Source of the DNA: Mesorhizobium loti
Lineage (GTDB): Bacteria; Pseudomonadota; Alphaproteobacteria; Rhizobiales; Rhizobiaceae
DNA: 64,000 nt
Direction: 5' to 3'
Assembly (NCBI RefSeq): GCF_002858745.1
Contig: NZ_PJRO01000009.1
Span: forward strand, 62,001 to 126,000
Shown: piece after piece, positions 43,629 through 52,629 of the stretch
Layout of the letters: the number at the start of each line of letters is the position of its first letter
Numbering within the stretch: the stretch's first letter is position 1
Made by a program: the position numbers and the translations under genes
The notes under the pieces: generated by a model
Database searches by the model: none
The model's input: the letters and a program-made list of their open reading frames with translations, nothing else
Told to the model about the DNA's origin: nothing

Positions 43629-44572
43629 AGCTGCACCGTGCGGCGGTCGAAGAAGCGCAGCATGAGCAGCGTGCCGATGCTGAGGATCAGGAACAGCATG
43701 GTGCCGAGCGCCAGTGCCAGGCCGATGTCGGTAATGCCGACCGCGCCCTCGGCACCGAATGCCAGGCGGTAGAAATAGGTCACCAGCGTGTCGGTCGAAT
43801 AGCTCGGATTGCCCTGCACGCCTTGCATCACATAGACGATGTCGAACTGGTTGAAAGTGTTGATGAAGGAGAGCGTCGTCAGCGTGCCGATGGCGGGCAT
43901 CAGCAGCGGCAGCGCGACCGAAACCAGCATGCGGCCGCTGCCGGCGCCATCGAGCTTCGCGGCTTCGAAGATCTGGCCGGAGATCTGCCTGAGGCCCGCT
44001 GTGTAGATCAGCACCGGCAGGCCCATCCAGTTCCACGCATCCACCGCGATCAGCATCAGAAGCGCCGTCTGGCTGTTGCCGAGAACGGTCAGGCTGCCTT
44101 GATGCAGGCCAAGGCCGTTCAGCGCCCATTCCACGACACCGCCTGGGGCCAGCAGCAGGCGCCACAGCGCGCCGACGATCACTGGCGACAGCACCGCCGG
44201 AAAGAAGAACAGGGACTGGAAGAAGGCGGCTCCGCTTCTGCCCTTGCCCTGGTCGCGCAGGAACAGCAGCCAGGCGAACAACAGGCCGACGCCGTTCTGG
44301 AACACCATGATGCCGAAGAACCAGATCACATTATGCCACAGCGCTCCGGTCAGTCGCGCGCTGCTCGGGAATACGAACAGGCGCGTGAAATTCGAAAGGC
44401 CGGCAAAGTCCAGCATGCGCAACCCCTTCCAGGTGAAGAAGCTGCCCCACAACGACATCGCCAGCGGGTAGAGCACGAACAGCCCGTAGATCGCCAGCGC
44501 CGGCAGCACGAACAACACCGCCATGCGCTGCTGCGTCCGTCTCATGCTGCTCTTGTGCCGATGCTGCGTCAC
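43625..44572 (-). CDS. ABC sugar transporter permease (CUT1, MalF/LacF-like)
   Basis: 315-residue permease with six predicted helices, beginning with MAVLFVLPALAIYGLFVLYPLA, and the EAA loop QIFEAAKLDGAGSGRMLVSVALPLLMPA. It forms a heterodimer with the next permease. The start used here is a GTG with an AGGCGG site; an ATG at 44,543-44,545 would shorten it by nine residues. 11 bases after the binding-protein gene. Confidence 0.92.
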   Translation of the reverse strand: MTQHRHKSSMRRTQQRMAVLFVLPALAIYGLFVLYPLAMSLWGSFFTWKGLRMLDFAGLSNFTRLFVFPSSARLTGALWHNVIWFFGIMVFQNGVGLLFAWLLFLRDQGKGRSGAAFFQSLFFFPAVLSPVIVGALWRLLLAPGGVVEWALNGLGLHQGSLTVLGNSQTALLMLIAVDAWNWMGLPVLIYTAGLRQISGQIFEAAKLDGAGSGRMLVSVALPLLMPAIGTLTTLSFINTFNQFDIVYVMQGVQGNPSYSTDTLVTYFYRLAFGAEGAVGITDIGLALALGTMLFLILSIGTLLMLRFFDRRTVQL

Positions 44573-44583
44573 GGAGAGGCCGC

Positions 44584-45855
44584 CTACTGCTTGGGCTGGA
44601 ACCAGGTGGCGACCGCGGCCTGCATGTCGGCCGCAAGTTTCTCCGGCGCGATCTTGCCTTCGACCGTGTCGATGATCTCCGCCTGCAGGATCGAGGAGGC
44701 CGTCGGCGACTGCCAGCGGAAGCCGACGAGGGTGAGATAGGGCGTCGAGTTCTTGGCCATCTCCATCATTTGCGCAAGCACCGGGTCCTTTACCGAAACA
44801 TCGGTGCGCGCTGGTGGCCAGCCGAGTTCGTCGGCGAACAGCTGCGCGAATTTCTGCGACGCCATGAAGTTCAGCACCTTGGTTGCCGCTTCCTTGTTCC
44901 TGCTTTCCGAGACCAGTCCGTAGGAGCCATCCGAGAAGGCCGAGGTGTAGAGCTTGGCGCCGGCATCGTTCGCCGGGAAGGAGAAGATCGAGAACTGCAG
45001 CTTCGGGTTCTGCGCCTTGAACGAGCCGTTCTCGAACGAACCGCCCAGGAACATCGCCGCTTTGCCGTTGATGAACTGCTGCGTCGAGGTGGTGTAGTCG
45101 ATGCCTGCGAACCCTTCCGTGAAGTAGGGCTTCAACTCGGCAAAGCGTTTCAGCGCCGCGACATAACGCGGGTCCTCGAAAGTTGCCTTGCCGCTCATCA
45201 TCTCGTCATAGAAGCCGGGGCCATAGACGGTCGGTCCGACCACGCCGACGCCGATTTCCAGCGCCCAGGCCGAGCCATTGGCGCCGCCAGCCGCAATCGG
45301 CGTGATGCCGGCGGCCTTCAGCTTCTCGCAGGCGGCGACGAAATCCTTGTAGGTCCTGGGGATCTCGATGCCTTGTGCGGCGAAGATCTCCTTGTTGTAG
45401 AACACACCCATCATCGGCACCGAATAGGGCACGCCATAGGTCTTGCCGTCGGCGCGGCCGCGCGCGCCGCCAAGGGCCGTGTCGGGCATGTTCTTCAGCT
45501 CCGCCACGCTGTCGTCCAGCGCATCGAGATAACCCGCCTCGACGAACGGCTGTACTTCGCCATAAGCCTTGAGCTGCGCAATATCAGGTCCGCGTCCGCC
45601 ACGCAGCGCCGTGCTCAGCCGGTTCTGGTAGTCGGCGTCGGGCGTGAACTGGATGTTGACCTTGATGCCGGGCGTCTCCTTCTCGAAGACGTCGAAGATC
45701 CGGCGCATCGCCGCTTCGTCTTCGGTGCGCCAGCTCCACAGCGTCACCGTCTCGTCGGCGAATGCGGGGGCAGGCGCGGTAAAGCCCGCACCGATCGCGG
45801 CAAGGCCGCCGATCAGGCAGAGCAGGGTGCGCCGGCGAATTGAAAGCATGTTCAT
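44584..45855 (-). CDS. ABC sugar transporter substrate-binding protein (CUT1)
   Basis: 423-residue extracellular solute-binding protein family 1. A Tat-like or Sec signal peptide (SIRRRTLLCLIGGLAAIGAG) precedes the mature part VTLWSWRTEDEAAMRRIFDVFEKETPGIKV. Typical CUT1 features are GVPYSVPMMGVFYNKEIF and FINGKAAMFLGGSFENGSF. The ATG at 45,853-45,855 has a GGGAGAA site; further upstream starts lack one. It is the first gene of an operon with two permeases, PIG-L, ROK, GntR and SIS genes, so the ligand may be an amino sugar or N-acetylated oligosaccharide. No ATPase is encoded here. Confidence 0.9.
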   Translation of the reverse strand: MNMLSIRRRTLLCLIGGLAAIGAGFTAPAPAFADETVTLWSWRTEDEAAMRRIFDVFEKETPGIKVNIQFTPDADYQNRLSTALRGGRGPDIAQLKAYGEVQPFVEAGYLDALDDSVAELKNMPDTALGGARGRADGKTYGVPYSVPMMGVFYNKEIFAAQGIEIPRTYKDFVAACEKLKAAGITPIAAGGANGSAWALEIGVGVVGPTVYGPGFYDEMMSGKATFEDPRYVAALKRFAELKPYFTEGFAGIDYTTSTQQFINGKAAMFLGGSFENGSFKAQNPKLQFSIFSFPANDAGAKLYTSAFSDGSYGLVSESRNKEAATKVLNFMASQKFAQLFADELGWPPARTDVSVKDPVLAQMMEMAKNSTPYLTLVGFRWQSPTASSILQAEIIDTVEGKIAPEKLAADMQAAVATWFQPKQ

Positions 45856-46154
45856 TTCGAGTTCTCCCATTTGCCGTGTTCGGCCTGCCGCGTTCCCTCT
45901 TGCGGTCAAAATTCATTATAACGACATAATTAAAATCGCAAGACAACTCGCGCTGGATTCTTTTTGGCGATGCAGGAAAGGTTTGAATCAGGCAGATATT
46001 TTATGTTGATTTCATTGCATAAAATAAAGAAGTTCCGAGCTGTCTCGCTATCGGATCGCTTTTGGCTAACCCAATCCAGTTAAGTTATCGCTTGCGTCTC
46101 GATGCGCCATTGTCATAACGTCATGTCGCCTTGGCAGACCATGGGAGGGAGTGA
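45856..46154. promoter_or_regulatory. Divergent regulatory region between two sugar-transporter operons
   Basis: This 299-base AT-rich region separates two binding-protein genes on opposite strands. On the minus strand a perfect TATAAT lies at 45,920-45,915, with a weak TTGCGA 15 bases upstream. An imperfect inverted repeat (ATTAT and ATAAT arms, 45,915-45,930) overlaps that -10 box and could bind the GntR regulator. The plus side shows TTTATGTTGATTTCATTGCAT around 46,000 but no clear promoter. I see no gene in it. Confidence 0.4.
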
Positions 46155-47447
46155 ATGTCTTTGGCTTGGACTTCGAAACTGGCATTGGCGGCGGGGCTGG
46201 CGCTTCTGCCCGGCTCGGCATGGGCCGAGGCCGTGAACATCTCCTACCTGACGCATTGGTCGCCCGAGACCGTCGCCTTGCTGGAGAATGCGGCAAAGGA
46301 ATATTCCAAGACCCATCCCGACGTGACAGTCACCGTGCGTGCCGTGCCGTTCGGCGATCTTTTGACCACGCTGCGTTCGCAAAGCGGTGGTTCGGACGGC
46401 GCCACCATCGGCGGTATCTACGATCTGTGGCTGCCGGAACTGGCGCGCGACAAGCTGGTTGCGCCGGCGCCGGAGGTTGTGGCAGCCGAGGTCAAGGGCG
46501 CCTGGCCGGCCGGTGTCGTTAGTGCCGCCTCGGTCGGTGGCGCGCTCTACGGCATCCCGAACGAGATCGATGTCTACGCGCTGAACTACAACAAGGACCT
46601 GTTCAAGCAGGCCGGCATAGAGGCGGCACCCGGGACCTGGGACGAATTCCGCGAGACGGCGAAGAAGCTGACGAAGAAGGATGCCGGCCAGCAGGGTTTC
46701 GGCATGATCAACTCCTGGGCGGCGGGCGTGGTGCATCCCTTCGCCTCCCTGCTCGTCTCCAATGGCGGCGAACTGGTCGGGGACGGCAAGCCGGTGCTTG
46801 ACAGCAAGCAGGCCGGCGAGACGTTCGAACTCTATGAAGGTCTGATCAAGGACGGTTCGAGCGAACCATCCATGGCTACCGCCGACGCCAACACCACCGG
46901 CCCGTTCCTCGACAATTTCGTTTCCGGCAAGACGGGCATGATCATCATGGCCAACTGGTGGGAAAGCGCATTGAAGACCGGTATGGGCGACAAGTTCGCC
47001 AACATCGCCACGGCGCCGATCCCGGTCGGCCCGAGCGGCGACAAGCCACATTCGATTTCCTATTCCTGGATGACGGTGGTCAACGCCAAGGCCGGCGAGG
47101 CCGAGCAGAAGGCGGCATGGGATTTCCTGGCCTGGCTGAACGGCGCGAAATCAGGTCAGAACGGCGCCTCGGCCATGTCCGACATCCTGATGTCGATGGG
47201 CATCCTGCCGTCGCGCAGTTCCGATATCGAGGCGCACAAGGGCAAGCTCGGCAGCGAATTCCTTGCCGGCTATGTCAGCGTTCTGTCCGATGCCAGGCCG
47301 TTCCCGGTCGTCCCCGGCGGGCAGGAGTTCTCGGAGTCGCTGCAGCAGACGCTGGAAGCGTTGCAGTACGGTCAGATTTCCGCACAGGAGGCGCAGGCGA
47401 AGGCGCAGGCCGACGCGATTTCCATCCTGGAACGCGCCGCCAAGTAG
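46155..47447 (+). CDS. ABC sugar transporter substrate-binding protein (CUT1)
   Basis: 430-residue extracellular solute-binding protein. Signal peptide SKLALAAGLALLPGSAWAEA is followed by VNISYLTHWSPETVALLENAAKEYSKTHPDV, then GIPNEIDVYALNYNKDLFKQAG and FVSGKTGMIIMANWWES, all typical of family 1 binding proteins. A strong GGGAGGGA site precedes the ATG. It is followed by a palindromic repeat and two permease genes. It belongs to a different subgroup from the divergent binding protein at 44,584. Ligand unknown. Confidence 0.9.
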   Translation: MSLAWTSKLALAAGLALLPGSAWAEAVNISYLTHWSPETVALLENAAKEYSKTHPDVTVTVRAVPFGDLLTTLRSQSGGSDGATIGGIYDLWLPELARDKLVAPAPEVVAAEVKGAWPAGVVSAASVGGALYGIPNEIDVYALNYNKDLFKQAGIEAAPGTWDEFRETAKKLTKKDAGQQGFGMINSWAAGVVHPFASLLVSNGGELVGDGKPVLDSKQAGETFELYEGLIKDGSSEPSMATADANTTGPFLDNFVSGKTGMIIMANWWESALKTGMGDKFANIATAPIPVGPSGDKPHSISYSWMTVVNAKAGEAEQKAAWDFLAWLNGAKSGQNGASAMSDILMSMGILPSRSSDIEAHKGKLGSEFLAGYVSVLSDARPFPVVPGGQEFSESLQQTLEALQYGQISAQEAQAKAQADAISILERAAK

Positions 47448-47460
47448 TGGCAGCCTGTTC

Positions 47461-47554
47461 TAGAGCGTTTCCGTTTTTCACGGAAACGCTCTAACTTTTT
47501 GTTTTTACGCAATTCCGGACGCAAAACCGCTACGCACTTTTGCTGGAATTGCTT
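47461..47554 (+). repeat. RIME-like palindromic repeat, family A, copy 3
   Basis: About 95 bases nearly identical to 37,077-37,180. It starts GAGCGTTTCCG with a foldback ACGGAAACGCTC, then ACGCAATTCCGGACG, CGCTACGCACTTTT and GGAATTGCTT. It lies inside the operon, 14 bases after the binding-protein stop and 30 bases before the first permease. Confidence 0.88.
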
Positions 47555-47584
47555 TGACTTATATCGGGTTTCGGAAGGCAATCG

Positions 47585-48475
47585 ATGACCAATGGCTATC
47601 GCGCTTCGGCGGGCATCATGCTGGCGCCCGCCGTGTCGTTGATCGGTGTCTTCATCCTGCTGCCGATGCTCCTGACGGTCTGGCTGTCGTTCAACGACTG
47701 GTCGACGCAGACGCCTTTTTCGGAAGCCCACTTCGTCGGACTGGCCAATTTCCACGACATCTTCGGGCCGACATCGGTCGGTCGCGATTTCAAGGGCGCT
47801 CTGGTCAATACGGCGATCTACACCGCCCTGTCGGTTGCCATCATCCTGCCTTTGTCGGTCCTGTTCGGCCTGCTCGTCCACCAGCGTGATGTTGGCGGCG
47901 GCACGCTGCTCAGGACCGTTCTCTTTTCAACCTATATGGTGCCGATGATCGCGGTGGCACTGGTTTGGTCCAAGCTCTATTCACCAAGCGAAGGGCCGTT
48001 CAACCAGATGCTCGGCCTCGTTGGCGTCGGTCCGCAGCCCTGGCTGTCGTCGCCGCGCTCGGCGCTGATCTCGATCGTTCTTCTGAACGTGTGGCAGCAG
48101 GTCGGCTACTTCACGGTGCTTGCCATTGCCGGCCTGACCCAGATTCCCGGCAGCCTCTATGAGGCGGCGACGCTCGACGGCGCCAACCGCACCGAACAGT
48201 TCCGCTACATCACGTTGCCGCTGCTGCGCCGCACCCTGCTGTTCAGCGCCGTCATCGCCATCATCAACGCGGTGCAGGTGTTCGAACCGGTGGCCCTAAT
48301 CACGCAGGGCGGTCCGGTCGGCTCCACCAATGTGCTCACCTACCATATCCGTCGCGTGGGCATCGAGCGTGCCCAGGGCGGGCTGGGCTCTGCGATGGCG
48401 GTGATGCTGATGCTTTCGCTCATTGTCGCTGTGTGCGCGCTGTTTGCCATCATGAACCGGAAAGACGACGAATGA
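47585..48475 (+). CDS. ABC sugar transporter permease (CUT1, MalF/UgpA-like)
   Basis: 296-residue permease. Six hydrophobic helices are visible, beginning with GIMLAPAVSLIGVFILLPMLLTVWLSF; the EAA loop is SLYEAATLDGANRTEQFRYITLPLLRRT. It pairs with the next permease, whose ATG overlaps its stop (ATGA). The ribosome site is only GGAAGG, weaker than for the binding protein, as expected for lower expression. Confidence 0.92.
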   Translation: MTNGYRASAGIMLAPAVSLIGVFILLPMLLTVWLSFNDWSTQTPFSEAHFVGLANFHDIFGPTSVGRDFKGALVNTAIYTALSVAIILPLSVLFGLLVHQRDVGGGTLLRTVLFSTYMVPMIAVALVWSKLYSPSEGPFNQMLGLVGVGPQPWLSSPRSALISIVLLNVWQQVGYFTVLAIAGLTQIPGSLYEAATLDGANRTEQFRYITLPLLRRTLLFSAVIAIINAVQVFEPVALITQGGPVGSTNVLTYHIRRVGIERAQGGLGSAMAVMLMLSLIVAVCALFAIMNRKDDE

Positions 48476-49341
48476 GCGCGCCGACCGGCTCGTCGAGCAC
48501 CTTGTCCCGCCGCCGTCCTGCCGGGCGCAAGGCGCTGCTTGCCACGCTGATGCTGCTGGTGGCGGTCGCTTCCGCCTTTCCGCTGGTGTGGATGGTGCTG
48601 TCCAGCCTGAAGACGACGGCCGAAAGCATGCAGGTGCCACCGGTATGGATCCCGCGTAAGCCGACGCTTGAGGCCTATGAGAAGGTGGCGGGCGTGGTCA
48701 ACGTCAGCCGCTCGATGTGGAACTCCCTCGTCATTGCCACCGTCACCACGGCCGGCATCCTGATCACCTCGATGATGGCCGGCTATGCCTTTGCCAAATA
48801 CAGCTTCCCAGGCCGTGGCCTGCTGTTTTCGGCGCTGCTCGCCACCATGTTTCTGCCACCGATCGTCACGCTCATCCCGCTCTATCGCATGGTGGGGTCG
48901 ATCGGGCTCAATGCAAGCCTGGCTGGCATCATCGTGCCGAACCTCGCCAACGCGTTCGGCATCTTCCTGATGCGCCAGTTCATCGCCGGTGTACCGGACG
49001 ACCTGATCGACGCTGCCCGCATGGACGGCGCTTCGGAACTGCTCATCCTGTTCAAGATTGTGGCGCCAACCGTTGCACCGGCCATCGCTGCGCTGGCACT
49101 GTTTGCTTTCGTCTATCACTGGAACAGCTATTTGTGGCCGCTCACCGTGCTGCAGGGCAATGCCGATAGCTATCCGATCGTCATCAGCCTCAGCCGGCTG
49201 CTGAGTTACAATCGCGGCGCCATGAACACGGGGCTGGTCATGGCCGGCGCGACGCTTGCCGTGCTGCCTCCGCTGATCCTGTTCGTCTTCCTGCAGCGCT
49301 TCTTCGTCGACTCGATCGTGAGTTCGGCAGTCAAGGGCTGA
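48472..49341 (+). CDS. ABC sugar transporter permease (CUT1, MalG/UgpE-like)
   Basis: 289-residue permease with six helices and the EAA loop DLIDAARMDGASELLILFKIVAPTVAPA. An N-terminal polar tail (MSAPTGSSSTLSRRRPAGRK) precedes the first helix. The ATG at 48,472 overlaps the previous stop. No ATPase follows; the next operon encodes a different class of transporter, so a shared MsmK/UgpC-type ATPase from elsewhere is expected. Confidence 0.92.
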   Translation: MSAPTGSSSTLSRRRPAGRKALLATLMLLVAVASAFPLVWMVLSSLKTTAESMQVPPVWIPRKPTLEAYEKVAGVVNVSRSMWNSLVIATVTTAGILITSMMAGYAFAKYSFPGRGLLFSALLATMFLPPIVTLIPLYRMVGSIGLNASLAGIIVPNLANAFGIFLMRQFIAGVPDDLIDAARMDGASELLILFKIVAPTVAPAIAALALFAFVYHWNSYLWPLTVLQGNADSYPIVISLSRLLSYNRGAMNTGLVMAGATLAVLPPLILFVFLQRFFVDSIVSSAVKG

Positions 49342-49535
49342 CGATCCGCCAACCGGCTGCCTAACCTTAGTTTTTCGTGCGTTCACGATCTTGTGTTCGA
49401 GTGCCGACGCTCGCCGGATCACGCCGTCACAATGCCGACACAGGGCTGAAAATAGGACTTGCGCGGAAACTTCGCCGGTGAGACGGAGTCTTCGTTCACA
49501 ATCGTCCCTTTCCCCTTCATGTTCAGGGGTGCGTC

Positions 49536-51275
49536 ATGCCGGTCCAGAAATACGTTCCGCTGGCCATCCGGCGTTCGGTGCTGCCGAGCGCGTGGGATAT
49601 CATGGCGCTGCTTCTGGTCGTGGGCGCCATTGTGCTGATTGCCTATGGCGCCGAGGTCACCACCGAGCCGCTGTCGGCGCTCGACGCGACACCGCTTTCG
49701 CTCGATCCCGCCAATCTGCCGGTCTATGCCCTGCGCACCACGCTGCGCATGCTGCTGGCGATCGTGCTGTCCACGGCCTTCACCTTCATCTACGCAGCTG
49801 CCGCCGCGAAAAGCCGGCGCGCCGAAATGGTGCTGGTGCCGATGCTGGACATTCTGCAGTCGGTGCCGATCCTTGGCTTCCTCACCTTCACCGTCACGTT
49901 CTTCCTCAATTTGTTCCCGGGCTCGGTGCTTGGCGCGGAACTGGCGTCGGTATTTGCCATCTTCACCAGCCAGGCCTGGAACATGACCTTTTCCATGTAC
50001 CAGTCGATGCGCAATGTGCCGGCCGACCTGGAGGAGGCGACTCGCAGCTTCCATCTCACCGGCTGGCAGCGCTTCTGGCGCCTCGACGTGCCCTTCGCCA
50101 TGCCAGGCCTGGTCTGGAACGCCATGATGTCGATGTCGGGCGGCTGGTTCTTCGTGGTCGCGTCCGAGGCGATCACCGTCGGCAACACCACCGTGACCTT
50201 GCCGGGTGTCGGCTCCTATGTGGCGCTGGCCATCCAGCAGCAGAACATCGCGGCGATCATCTATGCCGTCATCACCATGCTGGTCGTCATCATTTTCTAC
50301 GACCAGTTGCTGTTTCGCCCGCTGGTGGCCTGGGCCGACAAGTTCCGCTTCGAGACGACGGCCTCAGCGGACGCGCCGCAGTCCTGGATGCTGGATCTGC
50401 TTCGTCGTGCCCGGCTGGTGCGTGTCCTCGTTACGCCGCTTGCATGGCTGGCGCGCACGGTATGGACCTTGCGCCTGCCTGCACTACCGGCTTTCAGGAC
50501 CGCTGAGGCTGCAAACGGCGCGGCGCGCTCACGCCTGGCCGACAGGCTGTGGATCGGCCTCATCGCTGTGGGAGCCGCCTATGGCGCCTACATCAGCATT
50601 GGCTATCTCAGGGCCAATGTCGGTTGGCCGGATGTCGCCACGGTGCTCACCGATGCGTTCATCACGCTGGCGCGCGTGATCGTGCTGATGGCGCTCGCGA
50701 CGCTGCTGTGGGTGCCGGTAGGGGTCTGGATCGGCCTGCGTCCGAAGCTTGCCGAGAAGGTGCAGCCGCTGGTGCAGTTCCTGGCCGCCTTTCCGGCCAA
50801 CATCGCCTTCCCGGTATTCGTGGTGCTGATCGCCCACTACGATCTCAACCCGAACATCTGGCTGAGCCCGCTGATGATCCTGGGCACGCAATGGTATATC
50901 TTGTTCAACGTCATTGCCGGTGCCTCGGCCTTCCCGAGCGACCTCAAGGAAGCGGCACGCAGCTTCCACATCGGGGGCTGGCGCTGGTGGTTCAAGGTGA
51001 TCCTGCCCGGCATCTTCCCGTATTATGTCACCGGCGCCATCACCGCATCGGGCGGCTCGTGGAACGCTTCGATCGTTGCCGAGGTGGCGAGCTGGGGCAA
51101 CGAGCAACTCACCGCGCGTGGCCTCGGCGCCTACATCTCCAAGGCGACATCCACCGGCGATTTCCCGCGCGTCGTGCTCGGCATCGTCGTCATGTGTCTC
51201 TTCGTCACCCTCTTCAACCGTCTGGTCTGGCGCCCGCTTTATGCTTTCGGCGAGCGCCGGCTGCGTCTTGCCTGA
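49536..51275 (+). CDS. NitT/TauT-type ABC transporter permease with two fused permease modules
   Basis: 579-residue membrane protein with two complete BPD_transp_1 modules. Module 1 (about residues 65-260) has the EAA loop ADLEEATRSFHLTGWQRFWRLDVPFAMP; module 2 (about residues 370-570) has SDLKEAARSFHIGGWRWWFKVILPGIFP. Each module carries the six-helix pattern. They resemble SsuC/TauC permeases for sulfonates, taurine or nitrate. Fusion gives a single-chain dimer. The ATPase gene follows after 19 bases; no periplasmic binding protein is encoded next to it. Substrate unknown. Confidence 0.88.
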   Translation: MPVQKYVPLAIRRSVLPSAWDIMALLLVVGAIVLIAYGAEVTTEPLSALDATPLSLDPANLPVYALRTTLRMLLAIVLSTAFTFIYAAAAAKSRRAEMVLVPMLDILQSVPILGFLTFTVTFFLNLFPGSVLGAELASVFAIFTSQAWNMTFSMYQSMRNVPADLEEATRSFHLTGWQRFWRLDVPFAMPGLVWNAMMSMSGGWFFVVASEAITVGNTTVTLPGVGSYVALAIQQQNIAAIIYAVITMLVVIIFYDQLLFRPLVAWADKFRFETTASADAPQSWMLDLLRRARLVRVLVTPLAWLARTVWTLRLPALPAFRTAEAANGAARSRLADRLWIGLIAVGAAYGAYISIGYLRANVGWPDVATVLTDAFITLARVIVLMALATLLWVPVGVWIGLRPKLAEKVQPLVQFLAAFPANIAFPVFVVLIAHYDLNPNIWLSPLMILGTQWYILFNVIAGASAFPSDLKEAARSFHIGGWRWWFKVILPGIFPYYVTGAITASGGSWNASIVAEVASWGNEQLTARGLGAYISKATSTGDFPRVVLGIVVMCLFVTLFNRLVWRPLYAFGERRLRLA

Positions 51276-51294
51276 ATCAATGGGAAGTACTGCC

Positions 51295-52605
51295 ATGCTG
51301 GATCAAGTCGCCGGGAAGCCGCTCATCGATATCCGTCAGGTCTCGCGCTCGTTTCCGAAGGGCAGCGGCAAGGATGTGACGGTGCTGGAAAATGTCGACC
51401 TGACCATTCGCGAGGGCGAACTGGTCGGTCTGCTCGGCCGCTCGGGCTCGGGCAAGTCGACACTGCTGCGCATCATCGCCGGCCTTGTCACGCCGTCGTC
51501 GGGCGTGGCCGAGTGCAGGGGCTCGGAAATCCAGGGCCCGCCGTCGGGCGTCGCCATGGTGTTCCAGTCCTTCGCGCTGTTTCCGTGGCTCACCGTTCTG
51601 CAGAACGTCGAGCTTGGCCTGGAAGCGAAAGGAGTTGACCGCGCCGAGCGCCGTTCGCGCGCGCTCGCGGCCATCGACCTGATCGGTCTTGACGGTTTCG
51701 AGAATGCCTTTCCGAAGGAATTGTCCGGGGGCATGCGCCAGCGCGTCGGTTTCGCGCGGGCGCTGGTGGTGCATCCCGATCTGCTTTTGATGGACGAACC
51801 ATTCTCGGCGCTCGATGTGCTCACCGCCGAGACGTTGCGCACCGACATGATCGATCTGTGGATGGAAGGCCGGTTGCCGATCAAATCGGTGCTGATCGTC
51901 ACCCACAACATCGAGGAGGCGGTGCTGATGTGCGACCGCATCCTCGTCTTTTCCTCCAATCCCGGCCGCGTCGCGCGCGAGCTGAAGGTCGACCTGCTGC
52001 ACCCGCGCAACCGCCTCGATCCGGTCTTCCGGCAACTGGTCGATTCGATCTATGCGATCATGACGCAGCGCGTCGAGCCGCGGACCCCTTCCAAGGAAGG
52101 CATCCCCGGCGCCGGCATGGGCATGGTGCTGACCCATGTCTCGACCAACGTGCTGGCCGGTCTGATCGAAGCGCTGGCCGCAGCTCCCTATGACGGCCGC
52201 GCCGACCTGCCGGTGCTGGCCGGCGCCCTGCAGATGGAGGCCGACGAGATCTTCCACCTCGGCGAGACGCTGCAACTGCTACGCCTTGCCCAGCTCAGTG
52301 AAGGCGATATCGAACTGACGGAAGCCGGCAAGCGTTTCGCCCATATGGAAACCGACGAGCGCAAGCGGCTGTTCGCCGAACACATCTCGGCCTATGTGCC
52401 GCTGATCGGCCTGATCCGCCGCGTGCTGGACGAGCGGCCCTCGCATGTCGCGCCCATGGCGCGCTTCCGCAACGAGCTGGAAGACTACATGACCGAAGAC
52501 TATGCCGACGAAACGCTGAAGACCGTGATCTCCTGGGCGCGTTACGCGGAGCTCTTCGCTTATGACGAACACAGCGAACTGTTCAGCCTGGAAAACCCGC
52601 AATAG
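51295..52605 (+). CDS. NitT/TauT-type ABC transporter ATPase with C-terminal AAA-associated domain
   Basis: 436-residue ATPase. The ABC domain has Walker A GLLGRSGSGKSTLLRIIAG, Q-loop VFQSFALFPWLTVLQNVELG, signature LSGGMRQRVGFARALV and Walker B LLLMDEPFSALD. From about residue 275 a second domain follows (GMGMVLTHVSTNVLAGLIEALAA to the end) of the AAA-associated C-terminal type. The ATG at 51,295 has a GGGAAG site; another at 51,280 would add five residues. It powers the fused permease. Confidence 0.9.
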   Translation: MLDQVAGKPLIDIRQVSRSFPKGSGKDVTVLENVDLTIREGELVGLLGRSGSGKSTLLRIIAGLVTPSSGVAECRGSEIQGPPSGVAMVFQSFALFPWLTVLQNVELGLEAKGVDRAERRSRALAAIDLIGLDGFENAFPKELSGGMRQRVGFARALVVHPDLLLMDEPFSALDVLTAETLRTDMIDLWMEGRLPIKSVLIVTHNIEEAVLMCDRILVFSSNPGRVARELKVDLLHPRNRLDPVFRQLVDSIYAIMTQRVEPRTPSKEGIPGAGMGMVLTHVSTNVLAGLIEALAAAPYDGRADLPVLAGALQMEADEIFHLGETLQLLRLAQLSEGDIELTEAGKRFAHMETDERKRLFAEHISAYVPLIGLIRRVLDERPSHVAPMARFRNELEDYMTEDYADETLKTVISWARYAELFAYDEHSELFSLENPQ

Positions 52606-52629
52606 GCGGCAACATTCTGAGGTCGGGTC

